Shown here: piece by piece, positions 11,469-23,820 of the stretch
Layout: each line of letters starts with the position of its first letter
How positions within the stretch are numbered: position 1 is the stretch's first letter
Assembly: GCA_934045905.1 (NCBI GenBank)
Contig: OW203763.1
Coordinates: 48,646,121-48,710,120 of the forward strand
DNA from: Leuctra nigra
Lineage: Eukaryota > Arthropoda > Insecta > Plecoptera > Leuctridae
Reading direction: 5' to 3'
DNA: 64,000 bases
Position numbers and translations under genes: made by a program
Notes under the pieces: generated by a model
The model's input: the letters and a program-made list of their open reading frames with translations, nothing else
Database searches by the model: none
What the model was told of the DNA's origin: nothing

Positions 11469-11748
11469 TTTTCGACATCCAAATTCTAGCAGGTAACTTT
11501 TTTCCTATGTATTTCAAACTATCACACATCAAACCTTAGTATCGAAGCGAGTCGAAGCACTCGCGAAATATTGTGCAGTTTATTTTAATTATTTTAACGC
11601 AGTACTGGTGTAGTTCCTAGAGTTGTTCCGAGTTTTTAAAACCTTAGTATGTTGCTTATATTATTTGAAATTTTCAGTCCGACTTGTGCAGTAGTTTCGT
11701 CACAGCGATGTCTCGCCAATTGTGCATTTTTTGGGGGCCACCCGGTAC
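11469..11748. mobile_element. Right flank: older inverted-repeat element and foldback arm
   Basis: Bases 11469-11541 and 11650-11748 match 47496-47678 (for example CGATGTCTCGCCAATTGTGC and the end CCACCCGGTA). This is therefore an arm end of the FB-1 foldback family (43835-47678), interrupted by E2 and by the small insertion at 11542-11638. Confidence 0.6.
11542..11638. mobile_element. 97-bp insertion with 11-bp TSD
   Basis: AAACCTTAGTA is duplicated at 11531-11541 and 11639-11649, and the related arm at 47560-47600 lacks the insert. A TSD of this length suggests target-primed retrotransposition, so a truncated SINE or LINE tail is the likely source. It has no recognisable internal promoter. 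Confidence 0.55.
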
Positions 11749-12349
11749 CAGCTAAGGGGTTCAAAAAATTGGAGATGTTATACCATTTAGTAGTTATTTT
11801 GTCAAATTTTATTTAATTTAGATGAATTTGTTATCTCTATTTTCTCCGATGCTCCACGAGTTTGGACACAAATATATTACTACTTAGTATAACTAGTATA
11901 GTAGTATATAGTAGTTTTTTATATTACTACTTAGTAATAGTAATATAAAGATCATATTAAGATCTTAAGATCAACACATTCTATACTTTTATCGTATTAT
12001 TAGTTTGAAATAAAGGAGAGTGCAGTTTTCCGCTCTTCTTCTTTCCCTAAAACAGTGAGTGGCTCCTGATTTACAACACCATGTTAGAAATGCTATTATA
12101 CCACACTAAAAGAAAGACTTGTAAAAAGACTGCCAAGCGCCTTCACGCTTAAAAGGATTCAGATCTATAAGGAGGGCCAAAGAAAGAGTTTTCTAAACTT
12201 TTTCGTAATGAAAATTCTTAAAATCATGTCGTCTTGTTACGCCGCTAAGCGCTATATTTAACTTTGTGCCTGAAATTGGCATAAAATAAGCATGCACATT
12301 TCTAATGCCGTAAATGAAACTAAGGAAATATAGATAGCAAAAAAAAATA
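11749..12349. other. Unassigned interval with a dispersed-repeat fragment
   Basis: About 12110-12195 (CTTGTAAAAAGACTGCCAAG, then GATCTATAAGGAGGGCCAAA) belongs to a dispersed family also seen near 21835-21930 (reverse), 43035-43090 and 51906-51975. About 11875-11960 is rich in TAGTA/TACTA. No gene is seen. Confidence 0.5.
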
Positions 12350-12708
12350 GTGATGGTGTCGATCCAATCGGTCCAGACGTTTCGTTAAATATGGCATCAT
12401 TTCCGTTTTGCAAAATGTGACACAAAAAATTCTTAGGGGTCTTTATGTCCTGTAGGCAGTAAATGGCATAACTTATTGTTAGCACTTAGCAAACATGGAA
12501 TATGTGGTTGGGTATGCTATCTCCAAATTAAAATATGTTATAACATTGAGTGATTTTCCATTTTAAGATCCAGTAGGCAAATAACGCCATTTAGATGTAT
12601 AGATTGTGTAAAAGTGTGGATTGTAGTTAGGTGGGTGTTAGGCATTTTAACGATGTTGTGCGAGAGAGTGTACGACTTGGCTAGCTTGGAGCAACCGCTC
12701 CATTAGAT
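12350..12708 (+). mobile_element. Family E fragment E3 (body end and tail)
   Basis: The copy is diverged and lacks its head. It shows CCAATCGGTCCAGACGTTTC, GGCATCATTTCCG, a CCAGTAGGC segment, TACGACTTGGCT, and the tail hairpin with two changes (TTGGAGCAACCGCTCCAT), then TAGA and T. Divergence makes it the oldest-looking E copy in the window. Confidence 0.55.
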
Positions 12709-14181
12709 TTATCCGATAACAACAGTTTTCAGCGTGTTTGCTATAAGCCGACACCCCGAGTAAAATAAGACAGTCAATTTACATACGGACAGGGTTCTTG
12801 GCAGCGATACTCTAACGTTCTTCTAGATCTCAGTTATTATACTCAGCAAGCTGAGCAAAAACGCAAAAATCTTTTTAAAGAGCAAAAAAATCAGAGAAAA
12901 ATAAATAAATTTATCTTTCAGTAAACTAGATTAACTTTGTCAAGATGTAATTGAATTTCGTAAACTATCTTTTTAAAATGTTGCCATTAATTGAGTTGCT
13001 GGCTCCGGTTCCCTGCTAACTGGATTGTCCCAAGTAGAGATGAAGTGTTGCTCGGAATCAGAGCAAACAACCTCATCCGATTTGATCATTTTCTTGGCTT
13101 AGCTACTTTCTGCCGCGATTACAAAACTCGAATAATTACCTTAATTTACGTTATCTCTCGTCTCTTACTAATCCTCCTTCAACCATCCCTAGTACATACG
13201 GTACATGCCACACTTAAGAAGACGAATTGCTAGTCATTTTAACTTGCGCCAAATTGAAAACTTCTGGAAAAACAGGTTGACTTGGTCACAGAAAATGGGG
13301 TGAGTTTTTAGTGAAGAGCCAACTTTATGCATTTGAAATTTCCATAACTTTTAAGTTTATTCTCTTCTTATAGATTCCCGGGGTTCTACATTTAAAATGA
13401 CATCAATAATCTATGTATTATGGGAAAGTGAGATGATTTTCAATATTCTTGTTCCTCAAACTTCACTAATTATGAATAGTTTCGAATATTATTTTGAAGG
13501 GACAATAGTTATGAAAGTTCCAATGAAAAGTACTTATAAAATTGATTAGATATTAGGTATCCGAAAATATGTTTCATTGAATTAATTAACAATATTATTT
13601 ATTAATTTTTCCAACATTTCAACTACATTTAAATTTGAAAGATTCATAAAAAGTCCTGTAACTTGCAACTCTCGACTTGTATTGAGTTTTCAATTTGTTG
13701 TCTTCATATGAGACAAATTTTAACACAGAAGGCATGATTTGTTTTAGATTTTGGTGTCTAACTTATACTCACATCCAACAACCCGGAAAAATCATATTTC
13801 ACATAAAAATCTGAATAAATACCATAATTCTTAATAAACATGTTAGAATTTAGTTATAATCTATCGGCAAATTAAAGGAAAATTACTTTGTTTTCCAACT
13901 CGCCATGTTGGTCAAAGTCAAAGTCACAAGTCACATTTATAAAGTGATATAACAAGGGCTAGGATGTTTAGGGGCCTATGAACGTTCAAAAAGCCAGGCA
14001 AATAGTAACTTAAAACTATTAAAACAATTACCATAAAATCCCGAAGAAGGACCAATGGAATGCTATGCTTTGTAATATTCTTTAACATATTATTCGAATT
14101 ACCTATTGGTTTAGGAGTTGAATTTTTAATAAGATATTAAAATGAACTTATATTATTGTATGAATGTGTCAATGTGTCATA
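12709..14181. other. Unassigned AT-rich interval
   Basis: I see no gene, RNA, TSD pair or repeat that I can support. The open frame at 12991-13233 (80 residues) has no recognisable domain and is treated as chance. Confidence 0.4.
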
Positions 14182-15393
14182 TAGTGATGTTAAATGCTCG
14201 AGCATATTCTTTTTGAGAATATTCTCGAGAATATTCTCGAGAATATTCTCGAGCACGAGCATTTTCTCGAGCATATTCTTAAAAATGCATCTAAGCTTAT
14301 AAAAACTCGAACTTTTAGCTCAATTCCAAAAAGTATGTACTTTTATGGATCTTGCATACATAGTATTGTTATGGAGAACCAGTCGGGAATCTTTACTGAG
14401 GCTATACAGGTCAGAGTTTTCTTCGATCGAGCTGAAATTTTGCACACATGTAGGGAACATTTCTGGGCGTTGCAGACCCAAATTTTTTTAAATCCCCCGA
14501 TTGATTCAAATTTTTAAAAAATATATTTCGATTGGTTGGTTCGATCAATTTGAAATTTTGACAAGTCATTACGACCAACATTATCCCCAATCTTACAAAG
14601 TTTCAGCCAAATCCTCCGATTGGTTAAAATTTGAAATTATCTTTCCTATGATTTTTTAAATTTAAACTATAGAACCGTTTGACCGATCAACTTAAAACTT
14701 TGCATGGTCATTGGGACCAACATTATCTGTATTTTTGACAATTTTCAGACTAATCTGTGCTTAAATCCAAAAGTTATTGACATTTTACCGACATTTTGCG
14801 TGTTGGCTGTCAAATTCTCGAAAATGTTTGATCACGGTAACGCCGAGCCTACTTTCAAACACATATGAAACTGATGTTCAACAGATCGATCTGATATTGT
14901 GTACGCACACATATCAAATGAGTGGTCTCAAGTATATTTTTAGAACGAGATATTGTGATCTCGTTCTAAAAATCTGTGATTTTTGAAAATTAACAAGGAA
15001 CCGTTTGATCGTTAAAACTACAACTGAAAACATGGATATTGGGACCAATATTTTAGGAATTTTTTGAGATTTTCATACCAGTCTGCGACGAAATTCAAGA
15101 ATTATTGGCTTTTAAGGACATTTTCGATGGACAGAATTTCGGTTTGAGGAGTTGCGCGTATCCGTGCTCGCTCATGCTCGCTATCCCTGCCTATGTATTG
15201 CACAGCCTTCCAAGGCCATAAAATGGTGCAAAAACATTCAAACTTGAACTTTTTATATATAATAATAATTTTCAAACCTCTGGTGAGAATATTCTCAAAT
15301 ATTCTCGGAGAATAATCTCTTTGAGAATATTCTCGAGAATATTCTCGAGCACGGAGAATATTCTCATGAGAATATTCTCGGCTCACATCTCTA
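14182..15393. mobile_element. hAT-like element carrying Helitron-B-derived interior (hAT-e)
   Basis: The ends are TAGTGATGT and the complement of TAGAGATGT, a hAT-like TIR. The flanks GTCATATA and GTCATGTA agree at 7 of 8 bases if the left copy overlaps the first TA, so the TSD is only probable. Subterminal regions repeat the palindromic unit GAGAATATTCTC, often as CTCGAGAATATTCTCGAG. The interior (about 14390-15120) is a reversed copy of B-family interior found at 57730-58510, lacking both Helitron ends. No transposase is present. Confidence 0.6.
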
Positions 15394-16381
15394 GTCATGT
15401 ATCGTTGTTTTGTTAGTAATCCCATTTCCCAGTGGAGGATAGCATTTTTGTGAAGACAACAATTGTTGTAACTTGAAACAAATATTTGCTATTATTTTAC
15501 TAATAATTTAAAAAAATGACAAAAAGACCTTAAAATAGCAAGAAAAAGACTGAATTCATAAAATGTTGAGAAAAAGGCATTTTCAGTCCAAATAAAACAC
15601 TTATTTTTGAAATCAGGAGCACATGAAACATATTTTATGTTGGTATCATTTTTAGACGAGTCGGAACAAAAAATTAAAAAAGGATAATGTCCTAAAGATC
15701 CTAAGCCCTAGATATATCTTTGAATGTAATTCACTTTGCACATTTTTTCTTGCGCTTATATGGTGCATGCATGCAGAAATGTGCATCACATTCACAACGA
15801 TGTCAAGTGGACAGTGGCGGGGAGAGATGGCGGGATGATCACTAAGAAGAGAGGTGTTATCTCGTGAACTCCTGCTTTATAATGAGACTCTCATCCTTCC
15901 ACTGTCTGACCTACATCATCCAGCACTGCATGACTTATCCGAGGCAACAAAAACACACCAAACAGAAGGTATATGGACGATGTTAAAAGGTGAAACAAAA
16001 ATTGAGAGAAAAGACCATTTGCTCTAATTTCTAAAGAAACCCTCTTCTGAGAAGATCGTAAAAAATTGAAAAGGTGAAGTGATATTTAACCAATACTATT
16101 AAGAAGCGTTAAAGGGGGATGTCCGTATAAAGGTCTCCGATAGATATATGAACTAATGCTCATTTAATAGATAATTAATTCCTTGTACACCATATAATGC
16201 AAGAACTAATTTCTTAAGATACGATCACTTTAAAAATGAGAGTTTAGCCCTATGGCGGTAGTTCATAAAACCTACCCGGGTGATTTTAAAAGTAGACACC
16301 AAAATCAAAATCTAAATAATTAATTCCTACATATAGCACATATAGCTATATATAGCTATATAGCTATAGCTACAGCTATAG

Positions 16382-16419
<38 letters not shown>

Positions 16420-18083
16420 CCTACATATAGCCTCATGTGTTAAAATTTCCTCATATTCTGAAGACATAAAATTTAAAGAAGTTGAAAGTTGCAAGAAAGA
16501 GAACAATTTATGAATCTTTTATATTTAAATAAAGTTGTAATGTTGAAAAATTAATATATACTGTTATAATGTAATAATATAATGGTTTTATTCTCTACAA
16601 ATTGTACATGTACAGGTGGCAGAGATTTTAAAATATAGAATAATTATAGATTATGAGGTAGGTACATCAAAAAGTAGTCTCAAATCAGCAAGTGTTTCTG
16701 GCAATTTCTTTAAATTTAAATTGTTCCACTCGTGAAATTCATTACAACATATTGTATATTACAACATAACATACAACTGTTAAATTCATTACAACATATT
16801 TTCGGATACCTCTATTTTGGCATCCCTACTTATATGGTAAAATAGTGTAATTATTTGAGTTTGATTTCACTGCAATACTTTGAATATCAACGACGTGTGG
16901 AAAAGTAAGCGATGAAGCGACTCTCGTTCTTCCACAAGTTTAAACACCTGCAGATCAACTGGAGTATCGAATGATGAATACCAATCTCGATGAAACGTCG
17001 CGAGAAGATCGAGAACTCAGAGTTCCGGGTGAAAAGAAGTCACGAAGGTTACATTCGGCGGCAATCAAAGAACGCCCTGTACAAACACTCACGATTACCA
17101 TAAGATGGGACTCAAAAATGAAACCCAGCTTCACACGTTGCTTCGGAAAGAAAAACTTACATTTGAAAACAAAAGAAAACTTTACTTTTTGTTTTCTTGA
17201 AAATGTAAGTTGTAATTTTAAATTCATATGGAGTGAGAAAAGAGAAATTTAATATGTTGGAAAACACCCAATATCTTCACTTTCAGCCCTTTGTATGCTT
17301 GGATAGACGTAGATTTATAGCCTATTATCATTTTAAAAGTAAAAGAGCGTGTTCATTCAAATGGTCATGTCACTACTTTTTATTTTAGGTAAAATTCAAA
17401 ATATATTCTATTCCTAGTCCGATCTGCAAAGTGACAATAGGAGGAGAGTCAATACTTCCAAAAAAGCATCACATATTCGTTTACTTACTCTCGGCAAATC
17501 AAATAAAGTAAGAACTTAAAAGGTATTTCAATTCAAATACGAAGAAGGGAGAGGGAAAGAGGACACACTGGTATATATTAAAGAACGTTTTGACATGTAG
17601 AACCCACTTTGTGTAGCGTAGCTTGACTCTACCTCCTATTCAACAGAAGAGGAATCCATTTGTTTTTCAACAGCATCGAATGAGGACGACTGCTTGCATA
17701 TTACATAACTATCATCTCAAATAATTGACAAGAAAATCGTTTGGATGAAACATATGGCGTTGCTCGAACCACAATTCATGTTGGAAAATGGGTTAAGCTC
17801 CGATTAGACATCCAAAACCAAGAGGAAAACAAAGTAGAACGTCGCTCAAATATTCGATTGCGGTTTGAGCAGAATATACAAATACAATTACGCTTCACGG
17901 ACACTTAGGAAAATGCTGCTCTTTGCCGTTTTGTAGAGTTTACCAGAATGCACGATATTTTCTAGCCTCGCAACGCTTCGTATATCAAAACTAATTTGTA
18001 ACAAACATTTAGTAAATGGTTTTGTGCATAGGACAGTGGATGCAGTTTTTTATGGTAAACTTCCATGGAATGAAAATGACAGG
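15394..18083. other. Unassigned interval
   Basis: No feature is supported except the TA-rich microsatellite at 16338-16412. The overlapping opposite-strand frames at 16955-17252 share a small hairpin (arms near 17157-17182 and 17191-17210) and show no domain. About 15730-16060 is less AT-rich but unrecognised. Confidence 0.4.
16338..16412. repeat. TAGCTATA/(TA)n microsatellite
   Basis: Imperfect TATAGC repeats grade into about 15 TA dinucleotides. Confidence 0.9.
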
Positions 18084-18183
18084 AAGGGATGTGCGAAATG
18101 AAATATATCCGGCTGAACCGGGGCATGAACCCGGGCACTAAAGAGCCAGTTCGGCCGGATATTTTTATTTTCGCACATCCCTT
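18084..18183. mobile_element. 100-bp hairpin MITE
   Basis: The ends AAGGGATGTGCGAAA and their exact complement enclose further inverted sequence (TATCCGGC/GCCGGATA) around a GC-rich centre. The AGGGATGTGCG end resembles hAT-type TIRs. The flanking 8-mers do not match, so the TSD is lost or the assignment is wrong. Confidence 0.65.
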
Positions 18184-18712
18184 CATTAATATGATCAGTA
18201 TTGTTTGGGATTACAGCCTCCGTGTTCTGCAACTAGGAGGTCTATGAATGTGATGATGATGAAGAATGGAAATGGTAAATGAAGATAGTATATGCCCCTC
18301 GACTGAGAAACTCGACTGAGAAACTCGTTCCACCTGACACATCTGAGCCAAATTGTTCCTTGTTCCAATTGTTCCTTGTTCAAAAAATTTCTTCGAGTAC
18401 AGCCGACTCTTTAACTAACATGTTTCCTGATTACATTTCATTCTCAAATGAACAAATAGACACAAAATAAAGTTTTCTAGAAAATGGAAAATTTGTTCTT
18501 TCTTCGTTTCTAGCATTAGAAATCTTTATAAATTCCACTTTCAATCTCTATATAAACTCAGCTGACGCCAACCTGATATCATATCGCAAAGACCCCTTTA
18601 AATACAAACTGCTATTTCGCTTAACTGCAATCTGATTTCACGCAGAGATACAAAAGAAATGGATTGAAACTGAAGTCCCGAGTCACCCTATCGACCTTTC
18701 AGTGAACCCATC
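18184..18712. other. Unassigned interval before the gap
   Basis: Nothing is recognised. The short duplication CTGAGAAACTCG occurs twice in tandem near 18301-18327. Confidence 0.4.
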
Positions 18713-18912
18713 NNNNNNNNNNNNNNNNNNNNNNNNNNNNNNNNNNNNNNNNNNNNNNNNNNNNNNNNNNNNNNNNNNNNNNNNNNNNNNNNNNNNNNNN
18801 NNNNNNNNNNNNNNNNNNNNNNNNNNNNNNNNNNNNNNNNNNNNNNNNNNNNNNNNNNNNNNNNNNNNNNNNNNNNNNNNNNNNNNNNNNNNNNNNNNNN
18901 NNNNNNNNNNNN
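18713..18912. other. Assembly gap of 200 N
   Basis: Exactly 200 unknown bases directly precede the satellite. The round number suggests a placeholder, so the true start and length of the satellite are unknown. Confidence 0.98.
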
Positions 18913-21762
18913 TGACAGACACTGGGATAAGAAAGCTCATGATATCACAGAGTACAATATGGGATGCATTGTTGACAGACACTGGGATAAGAAAGCTCAT
19001 GATATCACAGAGTACAACATGGGATGCATTGTTGACAGACACTGGGATAAGAAAGCTCATGATATCACATAGTACAACATGGGATGCATTGTTGACAGAC
19101 ACTGGGATAAGAAAGCTCATGATATCACATAGTACAACATGGGATGCATTGTTGACAGACACTGGGATAAGAAAGCTCATGATATCACAGAGTACAACAT
19201 GGGATGCATTGTTGACAGACACTGGGATAGGAAAGCTCATGATATCACAGAGTACAATATGGGATGCATTGTTGACAGACACTGGGATAAGAAAGCTCAT
19301 AATATCACAGAGTAAAACATGGGATGCATTGTTGACAGACACTGGGATAAGAAAGCTCATGATATCACAGAGTACAACATGGGATGCATTGTTGACAGAC
19401 ACTGGGATAAGAAAGCTCATGATATCACAGAGTACAACATGGGATGCATTGTGACAGACACTGGGATAAGAAAGCTCATGATAATCACAGAGTACAACAT
19501 GGGATGCATTGTTGACAGACACTGGGATAAGAAAGCTCATTATATCACAGAGAACAACATTGGATGCATTGTTGACAGACACTGGGATAAGAAAGCTCAT
19601 GATATCACAGAGTACAACATGGGATGCATTGTTGACAGACACTGGGATAAGAAAGCTCATGATATCACAGAGTACAACATGGGATGCACTGTTGACTGAC
19701 ACTGGGATAAGAAAGCTCATGATATCACAGAGTACAACATGGGATGCATTGTTGACAGACACTGGGATAAGAAAGCTCATAATATCACAGAGTACAACAT
19801 AAGATGCATTGTTGACAGACACTGGGATAAGAAAGCTCATGATATCACAGAGTACAACATGGGATGCATTGTTGACAGACACTGGGATAAGAAAGCTCAT
19901 GATATCACAGAGTACAACATAAGATGCATTGTTGACAGACACTGGGATAAGAAAGCTCATGATATCACAGAGTGCAACATGGGATGCATTGTTGACAGAC
20001 ACTGGGATAAGAAAGCTCATTATATCACAGAGTACAATATGGGATGCATTGTTGACAGACACTGGGATACGAGAGCTCATGATATCACATGAGTACAACA
20101 TGGGATGCATTGTTGACAGACACTGGGATAAGAAAGCTCATGATATCACAGAGTACAACATGGGATGCATTGTTGACAGACACTGGGATAAGAAAGCTCA
20201 TGATATCCCAGAGTACAACATGGGATGCATTGTTGACAGACACTGGGATAAGAAAGCTCATGATATCACAGAGTACAACATGGGATGCATTGTTGACAGA
20301 CACTGGGATAAGAAAGCTCATGATATCACAGAGTACAACATGGGATGCATTGTTGACAGACACTGGGAAAGGAAAGCTCATGATATCACAGAGTACAATA
20401 TGGGATGCATTGTTGACAGACACTGGGATAAGAAAGCTCATGATATCACAGAGTACAACATGGGATGCATTGTTGACAGACACTGGGATAAGAAAGCTCA
20501 TGATATCACAGAGTACAACATGGGATGCATTGTTGACAGACACTGGGATAAGAAAGCTCATGATATCACAGAGTACAACATGGGATGCATTGTTGACAGA
20601 CACTGGGATAGGAAAGCTCATGATATCACAGAGTACAATATGGGATGCATTGTTGACAGACACTGGGATAAGAAAGCTCATGATATCACATAGTACAACA
20701 TGGGATGCATTGTTGACAGACACTGGGATAAGAAAGCTCATGATATCACAGAGTACAACATGGGATGCATTGTTGACAGACACTGGGATAAGAAAGCTCA
20801 TGATATCACAGAGTACAATATGGGATGCATTGTTGACAGACACTGGGATAAGAAAGCTCATGATATCACATAGTACAACATGGGATGCATTGTTGACAGA
20901 CACTGGGATAAGAAAGCTCATGATATCACATAGTACAACATGGGATGCATTGTTGACAGACACTGGGATAAAAAAGCTCATGATATCACAGAGTACAACA
21001 TGGGATGCATTGTTGACAGACACTGGGATAAGAAAGCTCATGATATCACAGAGTACAACATGGGATGCATTGTTGACAGACACTGGGATAAGAAAGCTCA
21101 TGATATCACCTAGTACAACATGGGATGCATTGTTGACAGACACTGGGATAAGAAAGCTCATGATATCACATAGTACAACATGGGATGCATTGTTGACAGA
21201 CACTGGGATAAGAAAGCTCATGATATCACATAGTACAACATGGGATGCATTATTGACAGACACTGGGATAAGAAAGCTCGTGATATCACAGAGTACAACA
21301 TGGGATGCATTGTTGACAGACACTGGGATAAGTAAGCTCATGATATCACAGAGTACAACATGGGATGCATTGTTGACAGACACTGGGATAAGAAAGCTCA
21401 TGATATCACAGAGTACAACATGGGATGCATTGTTGACAGACACTGGGATAAGAAAGCTCATGATATCACAGAGTACAACATGGGATGCATTGTTGACAGA
21501 CACTGGGATAAGTAAGCTCATGATATCACAGAGTACAACATGGGATGCATTGTTGACAGACACTGGGATAAGAAAGCTCATGATATCACAGAGTACAACA
21601 TGGGATGCATTGTTGACAGACACTGGGATAAGTAAGCTCATGATATCACAGAGTACAACATGGGGTGCATTGTTGACAGACACCGGGATAAGAAAGCTCA
21701 TGATATCACAGAGTACAACATGGGATGCATTGTTGACAGACACTGGGATAAGAAAGCTCTGA
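18913..21762. repeat. 60-bp satellite (about 47 visible copies)
   Basis: The unit starts TGACAGACACTGGGATAAG, continues AAAGCTCATGATATCACAGA and ends GTACAACATGGGATGCATTG plus T. Units are nearly identical. Recurrent variants are CACAT for CACAG, GATAGG for GATAAG and CAATAT for CAACAT. Phase is kept apart from compensating indels near 19451-19482 and one extra base near 20090. Because 60 is divisible by three, frames stay open for up to 557 codons on either strand; these are not treated as genes. It begins at the gap and ends at 21762. Confidence 0.97.
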
Positions 21763-21775
21763 GCTCTGAGATTCT

Positions 21776-21803
21776 GAGTACATCTCTAAATAGAGATGTA
21801 CTC
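21776..21803. repeat. Perfect 13-bp-stem hairpin beside the satellite
   Basis: GAGTACATCTCTA and its exact complement are separated by AA, about 14 bases after the last satellite unit. Confidence 0.8.
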
Positions 21804-23820
21804 CGAATTTTCAGAGCGAATTAAACTCCCTTTGAGAAGTTCCTTCTTTTAGATCTCAATCCTTTTAGGTATAGAGGTGTTGTCAGTCTTTTTCCAAAGT
21901 TTTTGTCTTTGTACAGTATTTCAGATATTTTATGCTCTTTTGTTTTTATGTTTCTTTCCCATATGATGCGAAAATTGATTATGATGAAGTCAACCTGGAA
22001 TATATTTTAGTTTAAATTTGGCAAACGTATTTGCATTTAAAGCAAACAACATGTATACTTTTGCAATAAATGTCCAAACCAAATTTACGTAACAGTTTTG
22101 GAAATGATGTAGAGCAGCGTCGTTCTATTATTTCTTTTTAAACATGCGTTGTGTATCGTCTTGTACAAATTATGCGAGCTCCATGTTAACGATACCAGTG
22201 AATAATGAATTCAATCAAGTCATTATGTTTCCCTATGAATAGTAAGTTTTTACTGGCTCGTAACACCTGTCAAATTGGGTTAAAAATTTAGGTGTAGTTT
22301 AATCAAATTATTTCTTCTTGCAAATCAGTTAGTAAGCATTTTTTAATGAGGATAAAGGACTATCAAATACGTAGTAAAAATTTCAGATTTGAAAAAACTT
22401 AAAGTAGGTATTACGTTTGTTCGCATAATAAATATTCTTTTTTGCAATATACCTAAAAAAATATCACAATGCTCCACACTATCAACACTGGATTCCCTGA
22501 AATTGCAAGTATCATTTAAAGAGAGTGAATCAAATATCACACTCACTGGATTAATCATTAGACACTAAAACAGTAATATTGCATCCTTCAAATGAGATCT
22601 TGTTTACGCTTCGTCCCAATATCATTCGGTTCGCTTGGCTTTTAATTATTTTAACAGCAGCAGAACAGATCTTAGAATTGTATTGCTTCTACATGATCCA
22701 CACATGACAGAACCTTTCATCATTTTCCCAGTCCAAGATATTTGAACGTGAGAATGGCATTGGCAAACGTATCAGACGGGCGGGCGTTTTGGAGCCAGTG
22801 ATAGTTTGCAAGTGAGTTACGGACATAATGGCCAATTTAATCTTCCACGATACAATACTGTTTGCAAATCTACACTGATTCAACGAATTGTTGTGTTTGC
22901 ATGCTATTTCCATATTCCTTCATTTTCATTAAGTCCTTCATTAGCAAGCAAAATGTGGATTGGCGGAAGTAATGGCGACAGAAAAAAAGCGAAAATCAGT
23001 GATGAAAAAAATGCTAGAGAAAATAATGTCGACAATTTATGGACATCGCTGGGAAAAAATAGCGAAACCAAAAGAACGCATTTACTAGAATGTATTTATA
23101 GGCAAACGGAAGGAAAATTTAAACAATTTATACCGTTGTAATGTTTTAGCGGGAATGCTCCACTAATTCAATGTTATGAATACAAAAATATGTTGTATAT
23201 ATTATTTTACCGTGTAATTTCCAGGTAGGTACACACAGCATGTTGCTATGTGGAAGATCACAGAGCTGTTTAGCAAAACAAACATTTTCATCATTTCATG
23301 AACACTTTTTGTCAAATTGTTTTGGTTTTTGTTATTTTTTATTATTTAAGAAATAAAAATCCATTGCATTACATTACAATTCCAAGCCATAATTGACTTT
23401 CTGTGGATTACACTAAAATTAAAGTGTCTTAAAAAAACGAAAAATAAATGTTTACAAATTACAAGGAAAAGCAATAGAGATATAATGATATATGATATAT
23501 GAGAGATAATAAGTTACATATCATATTTATACAAAAACAAATACTATTAAACATTATCAAAGTAGTAATATAATAACTACGATTTCAAGCTTTTTTTATA
23601 GAGCTATAATTTTCTAAAGATTTTATTTTCTTTATTTCATAAGGCATGATTAAAAATGTAACGAACAGATTATTTAAAGATATTTTTCCGTACTTATTTG
23701 TAAATCGAGGGAGTATTAAGAAAATGGTTCAAGTGGTATAATTGTATCAATGTTTTGTCTTTAATACTGAACAAATAATACAACATTATCCATGTAACAG
23801 TTGGATGTGTAGTGATGATG
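21804..23820. other. Unassigned interval with a dispersed-repeat fragment
   Basis: About 21835-21930 is a reversed member of the family noted at 12110 and 51906. An open frame at 22806-23141 (111 residues, lysine-rich C-terminal half) has no recognisable domain. No splice context or neighbour supports it as a gene. Confidence 0.4.

Noticed and set aside
18913..21762. Open frames of 475-557 codons on both strands
   Set aside because: They follow the 60-bp repeat exactly, occur in several frames at once, and have no start or domain context. A satellite explains them.
22806..23141. 111-residue frame as a host exon
   Set aside because: The lysine-rich half looks protein-like, but I see no domain, splice context or neighbour to support it.
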